From assembly GCA_032164245.1 (NCBI GenBank), contig JAVMKO010000001.1, positions 292,503,041-292,567,040 of the forward strand: a stretch of DNA of 64,000 nt, written 5' to 3'. Source of the DNA: Sternotherus odoratus. Taxonomy: Eukaryota > Chordata > Testudines > Kinosternidae. Positions within the stretch are counted from its first letter, which is position 1; the number at the start of each line of letters is the position of its first letter. A program made the translations under genes and the position numbers. The notes beneath the pieces are model-generated. The model was not told the origin of the DNA, did no database searches, and saw only the letters and a program-made list of their open reading frames with translations. Shown one piece after another: positions 60,830-64,000 of this stretch.

Positions 60830-62402
60830 TCTCTCTCACACACACACACACACATATACATATACATATGCGTGTATGTACGTTCCCTTACTCCTTCCAC
60901 TCCGTTTGAGCTAGAGACTTGAAATTTGGTACAATTATAGGCTTTAGGGTCCTAATCAGGGTATGAATTGAAATTTTTTCCAATTTCACCTCTGACTCCT
61001 CCTAGGGGTGAAATTCTTTAAAGCCCATTAACATCAGCTGGGCAGCAGGTTAACACCTGCTGTTCTCTGTGACAGAGTTATGATGTAATAATACCCCCTC
61101 CAAAGCCCCCCACTCGCTCAGCTCTCTCCCCCCTCCAACGCGCCTCCCCCACTCGCACAGCTCTCTGCCCCCTCCAACGCCGCCCCCCCCACTCGCACAG
61201 CTCTCTGCCCCCTCCAACGCCGCCCCCCACTCGCACAGCTCTCTGCCCCCTCCAACGCCGCCCCCCCCCACTCGCACAGCTCTCTGCCCCCTCCAACGCC
61301 GCCCCCCCCACTCGCACAGCTCTCTGCCCCCTCCAACGCCGCCCCCCCCACTCGCACAGCTCTCTGCCCCCTCCAACGCCGCCCCCCCCCCACTCGCACA
61401 GCTCTCTGCCCCCTCCAACGCCGCCCCCCCCCCTCGCACAGCTCTCTGCCCCCTCCAACGCCGCCCCCCCCACTCGCACAGCTCTCTGCCCCCTCCAACG
61501 CCGCCCCCCCCACTCGCACAGCTCTCTGCCCCCTCCAACGCCGCCCCCCCCACTCGCACAGCTCTCTGCCCCCTCCAACGCCGCCCCCCCCCCACTCGCA
61601 CAGCTCTCTGCCCCCTCCAACGCCGCCCCCCCCCACTCGCACAGCTCTCTGCCCCCTCCAACGCCGCCCCCCCCACCTCGCACAGCTCTCTGCCCCCTCC
61701 AACGCCGCCCCCCCCACTCGCACAGCTCTCTGCCCCCTCCAACGCCGCCCCCCCACTCGCACAGCTCTCTGCCCCCTCCAACGCCGCCCCCCCACTCGCA
61801 CAGCTCTCTGCCCCCTCCAACGCCGCCCCCCCACTCGCACAGCTCTCTGCCCCCTCCAACGCCGCCCCCCCACTCGCACAGCTCTCTGCCCCCTCCAACG
61901 CCGCCCCCCCCACTCGCACAGCTCTCTGCCCCCTCCAACGCCGCCCCCCCACTCGCACAGCTCTCTGCCCCCTCCAACGCCGCCCCCCCACTCGCACAGC
62001 TCTCTGCCCCCTCCAACGCCGCCCCCCCACTCGCACAGCTCTCTGCCCCCTCCAACGCCGCCCCCCCACTCGCACAGCTCTCTGCCCCCTCCAACGCCGC
62101 CCCCCCACTCGCACAGCTCTCTGCCCCCTCCAACGCCGCCCCCCCACTCGCACAGCTCTCTGCCCCCTCCAACGCCCCCCCCCACTCGCACAGCTCTCTG
62201 CCCCCTCCAACGCCCCCCCCCACTCGCACAGCTCTCTCCCCCCTCCAACGCCCCCCCCCACTCGCACAGCTCTCTCCCCCCTCCAACGCCCCCCCCCACT
62301 CGCACAGCTCTCTCCCCCCTCCAACGCCCCCCCCCACTCGCACAGCTCTCTCCCCTCTTCCCTCCTCCAACAGACCCAAGCAACGCCGGGTATTTGTGCT
62401 AG
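60830..62402 (+). mobile_element. Helitron-like non-autonomous element with minisatellite
   Basis: The 3' end has ACCCAAGCAACGCCGGGT (62374-62391, a short hairpin with ACCC/GGGT) followed 8 nt later by CTAG and T, the usual Helitron terminus. The 5' part after the TC/CA-rich start has TTTGAGCTAGAGACTTGAAA and TTTGGTACAATTATAG, phrases I associate with animal Helitrons. No Rep/helicase is present. The 5' boundary is approximate. Confidence 0.6.
61100..62362. repeat. Minisatellite, ~39 bp x about 32
   Basis: The unit is CACTCGCACAGCTCTCTGCC then CCCTCCAACGCCG and a C run. I count about 32 copies. Copies at the left edge (first) and right edge (last four) carry CTCTCCCCCC in place of CTCTGCCCCC, and the last five lack the CCG, whereas the interior is nearly uniform. 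It produces frames of 421-459 codons in all three minus frames, which are not genes. Confidence 0.97.
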
Positions 62403-63092
62403 TAGGTAATAAAAACAATTACAAAACAAGACACTTCCCTCTTAGGGGAGAGGATGACAGAAGAAACATGTGACAGAGGTTAGTCGTTACTTTATACACT
62501 ATTGGTAGGCCCTCCTACTACAGAGATGAGCATAGTATATCAAACCTACATGGAGTAGAACAGTGGTGTCTAATTGGATTATGGTAGCACTTTATTAGAA
62601 GGCCATGAGCAACCCATTGTTGGTCCCCTGAGCAAGCTATTAAGGCAGTTTTCACTGTAATCTATCTAATCAACATAATGTCTATTCAATACAAATACAT
62701 TAGAAGGTCACTGTCAGGCAGTTTAGTGTGAAAATGTAAGTATTGTAGAAGAGTACTTTACAAGTGTTTTAGGGTTTTTTGTTCATTTGAAATTAAAACA
62801 ATATCTTTATTTTGATCAAAGCCTTCCTCTGTGGTGTTGGCAGACTTACCCATGAGAGCCGGGAAGGGAATTGTATGGCTTCTTTTTTCAAATTGTCTAC
62901 AAACAACCAAACACCATAAAAAGTAAACTGATCAGTAAAATTCCTGTCTTATGATTTGTAAAGACAGATGCTTAACTTTATACACATAAATAGGCCCATT
63001 AAAGTCAATGGCACTACACACATGCAATAAGGGTTTGAAGGATCTGGGGCTTTAATAAGCTCAGTGTAACTGGCTAACAAAACGTTTGACAG
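62403..63092. other. Unassigned DNA
   Basis: No supported feature. Confidence 0.4.
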
Positions 63093-63159
63093 GTTTCAGA
63101 CTAGTAGCCATGTTAGTTTGTGTCTGCAAAAAGAACAAGGAGTACTTGTGGCACCTTAA
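63093..63159 (-). mobile_element. Penelope-type tail end
   Basis: CATGTTAGTTTGTGTCTGCA ... GTACTTGTGGCACCTTAA is the terminal part of the tail seen at 32628-32689 and 31716. It is cut by a MITE at TAA, before the hammerhead-like part. Confidence 0.7.
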
Positions 63160-63351
63160 GTCTTGGCTACACTTGCGAGTTATAGCGCAAGAAAGCCACC
63201 CAGAACACTCTACCTCACTACCCGTCCACACTGACAAGGCACGTAGAGAACTCTGACTCCGCGGCTGGAGCCCTCCTGGTACTCCACCTCTCCAAGAGAA
63301 ATAACTCTTGATGTGCTCCTGCTGGAGCGCCATGGCGCCAGTGTGGACGCC
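63160..63351. mobile_element. MITE in Penelope tail, TAA flanks
   Basis: The left end GTCTTGGCTACACTTG and right end CCAGTGTGGACGCC are weak inverted relatives with TAA at 63157-63159 and 63352-63354. The Penelope tail does not resume after it, so the true right boundary may lie further on. Confidence 0.5.
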
Positions 63352-63455
63352 TAATGTGCTCTGATTGGCCTCCAGAAGTATCCCACCACAGAGGAGGCGA
63401 GAGAGATTCCTGGACCGGAGTGGGGCCCTCAGAGCACATGCAGTGACAGTGACAG

Positions 63456-63638
63456 GAGGGGATGAGTGTGCTGCCGGGGGAAAAGGGGAGAAGGAGGGGA
63501 GACCCTCCCCCAGAGCTTGCTACTGCCGGAGGGGAGGGATAGGGGGAGTCCTCCTCTCTGGCCCAAGTCCTCTCCCGACAGCAGCAAGCTCTGGGGGAGG
63601 GTCCCCCTCTCCTCCCCTGGCAGCACACTCATCCCCTG
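63456..63638. repeat. Imperfect palindrome, ~65-75-bp arms
   Basis: The left arm (63456-63530) and right arm (63572-63638) share GGGGATGAGTGTGCTGCC and CCCTCCCCCAGAGCTTGCT in inverted order, with a loop of about 40 nt and several differences. Confidence 0.8.
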
Positions 63639-63639
63639 C

Positions 63640-64000
63640 ACCCCAAACTCATCCCCAGCCTTACCCCACCCCAGAGGCCACACCCCCAGTCAGATCCTTC
63701 ACCCCCCCCAACCCTCTGCCCTAGCCCTGAGCCCCTCCCACACCCCAAACCCCCCAGTCCCAGAACCCTCAACCCCATACTCCTACTCTTGCCCTGAGCC
63801 CCTCCCAAGCCCCTTATCCCATTCACCCTAACCCTCCTCTGCCCTAACCCTGAGCCCCCTCCCACATCCCAAACCCCTCATCCCCAGCCACACCCCACAG
63901 CTCTCACCCCACACCCCCACTCCTCACCCCTGCACACCCTCTCTCTGCAACCTCTCCCATCCCCAAACTCCCTCCCAAAGCCTGCACCCTACACCCCTCC
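63640..64000. repeat. C-rich repeat running off the window
   Basis: The words CCCCAAACCCC, CTGAGCCCCTCCCA and CATCCCCAGCC recur irregularly. It looks like the C-rich interior of a dispersed element. The right boundary is outside the window. Confidence 0.6.

Noticed and set aside
58821..62362. Possible CRISPR arrays
   Set aside because: Units are contiguous minisatellites without unique spacers, and the genome is vertebrate.
61050..62429. Three overlapping minus-strand frames of 421-459 codons
   Set aside because: All three frames are open at once because a ~39-bp stop-free unit is repeated. The peptide is a simple glycine/arginine repeat with no start context or homology.

Overview
The window looks like non-coding DNA from a reptile, most likely a turtle. 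This rests on repeat content: many CR1 LINE pieces on both strands, abundant hAT and TAA/TTA-targeting MITEs, Penelope-like elements, a long-TIR element, an old MIR-like SINE layer and a Gmr1-like LTR retrotransposon. The assignment is inference, since no host protein-coding exon could be recognised. Almost every open reading frame is a chance frame in a repeat.

The one large real gene is at 24.9-30.6 kb: an apparently intact LTR retrotransposon. Its two 567-bp LTRs read as identical by eye, each begins TGTGACA and ends TGTCACA, and the insertion is flanked by a 4-bp duplication (GTAT). One uninterrupted 1501-codon frame encodes gag, protease, integrase, reverse transcriptase and RNase H. Integrase lies BEFORE reverse transcriptase, the order that separates Gmr1-like elements from ordinary Ty3/gypsy elements. 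The capsid has a SCAN-like C-terminal part. All catalytic residues I looked for are present.

Layout. 0-2.9 kb: a plus-strand CR1 broken by a 335-bp element with an 8-bp duplication and by a composite insertion holding a pogo/Tigger-type MITE. 2.9-16.4 kb: mostly unassigned AT-rich DNA with several MITEs and a foldback element (13.67-13.91 kb). 16.4-23.1 kb: three CR1 copies, one of them hit by a hAT fragment and a solo LTR. 23.2-24.7 kb: small DNA transposons. 24.9-30.6 kb: the Gmr1-like element. 30.6-34.5 kb: Penelope-like copies with GIY-YIG and reverse transcriptase remnants and hammerhead-ribozyme-like tails. 34.5-51 kb: sparse repeats in unassigned DNA, with nested hATs at 42.5 and 47.3 kb.

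51-53.7 kb is the only good regulatory candidate: a CpG island with eleven ZNF143/Staf-like motifs in 574 bp, a possible minus-strand first exon with a splice donor, and a long C-rich tract (G-rich on the minus strand) just inside the putative first intron. 57.6-60.6 kb is one element with about 500-bp inverted ends, containing a nested hAT that itself holds three tandem arrays. 60.8-62.4 kb has a Helitron-like 3' end and a 32-copy, ~39-bp minisatellite. The last kilobase holds another Penelope-type tail, a MITE, a palindrome and C-rich repeat.

The retrotransposon parts work together: the LTR would drive transcription, a tRNA-Leu-like primer site and a purine tract would prime the two DNA strands, and the polyprotein would supply particle, protease, integrase and polymerase. 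The rest of the window is a record of successive insertions into one another.
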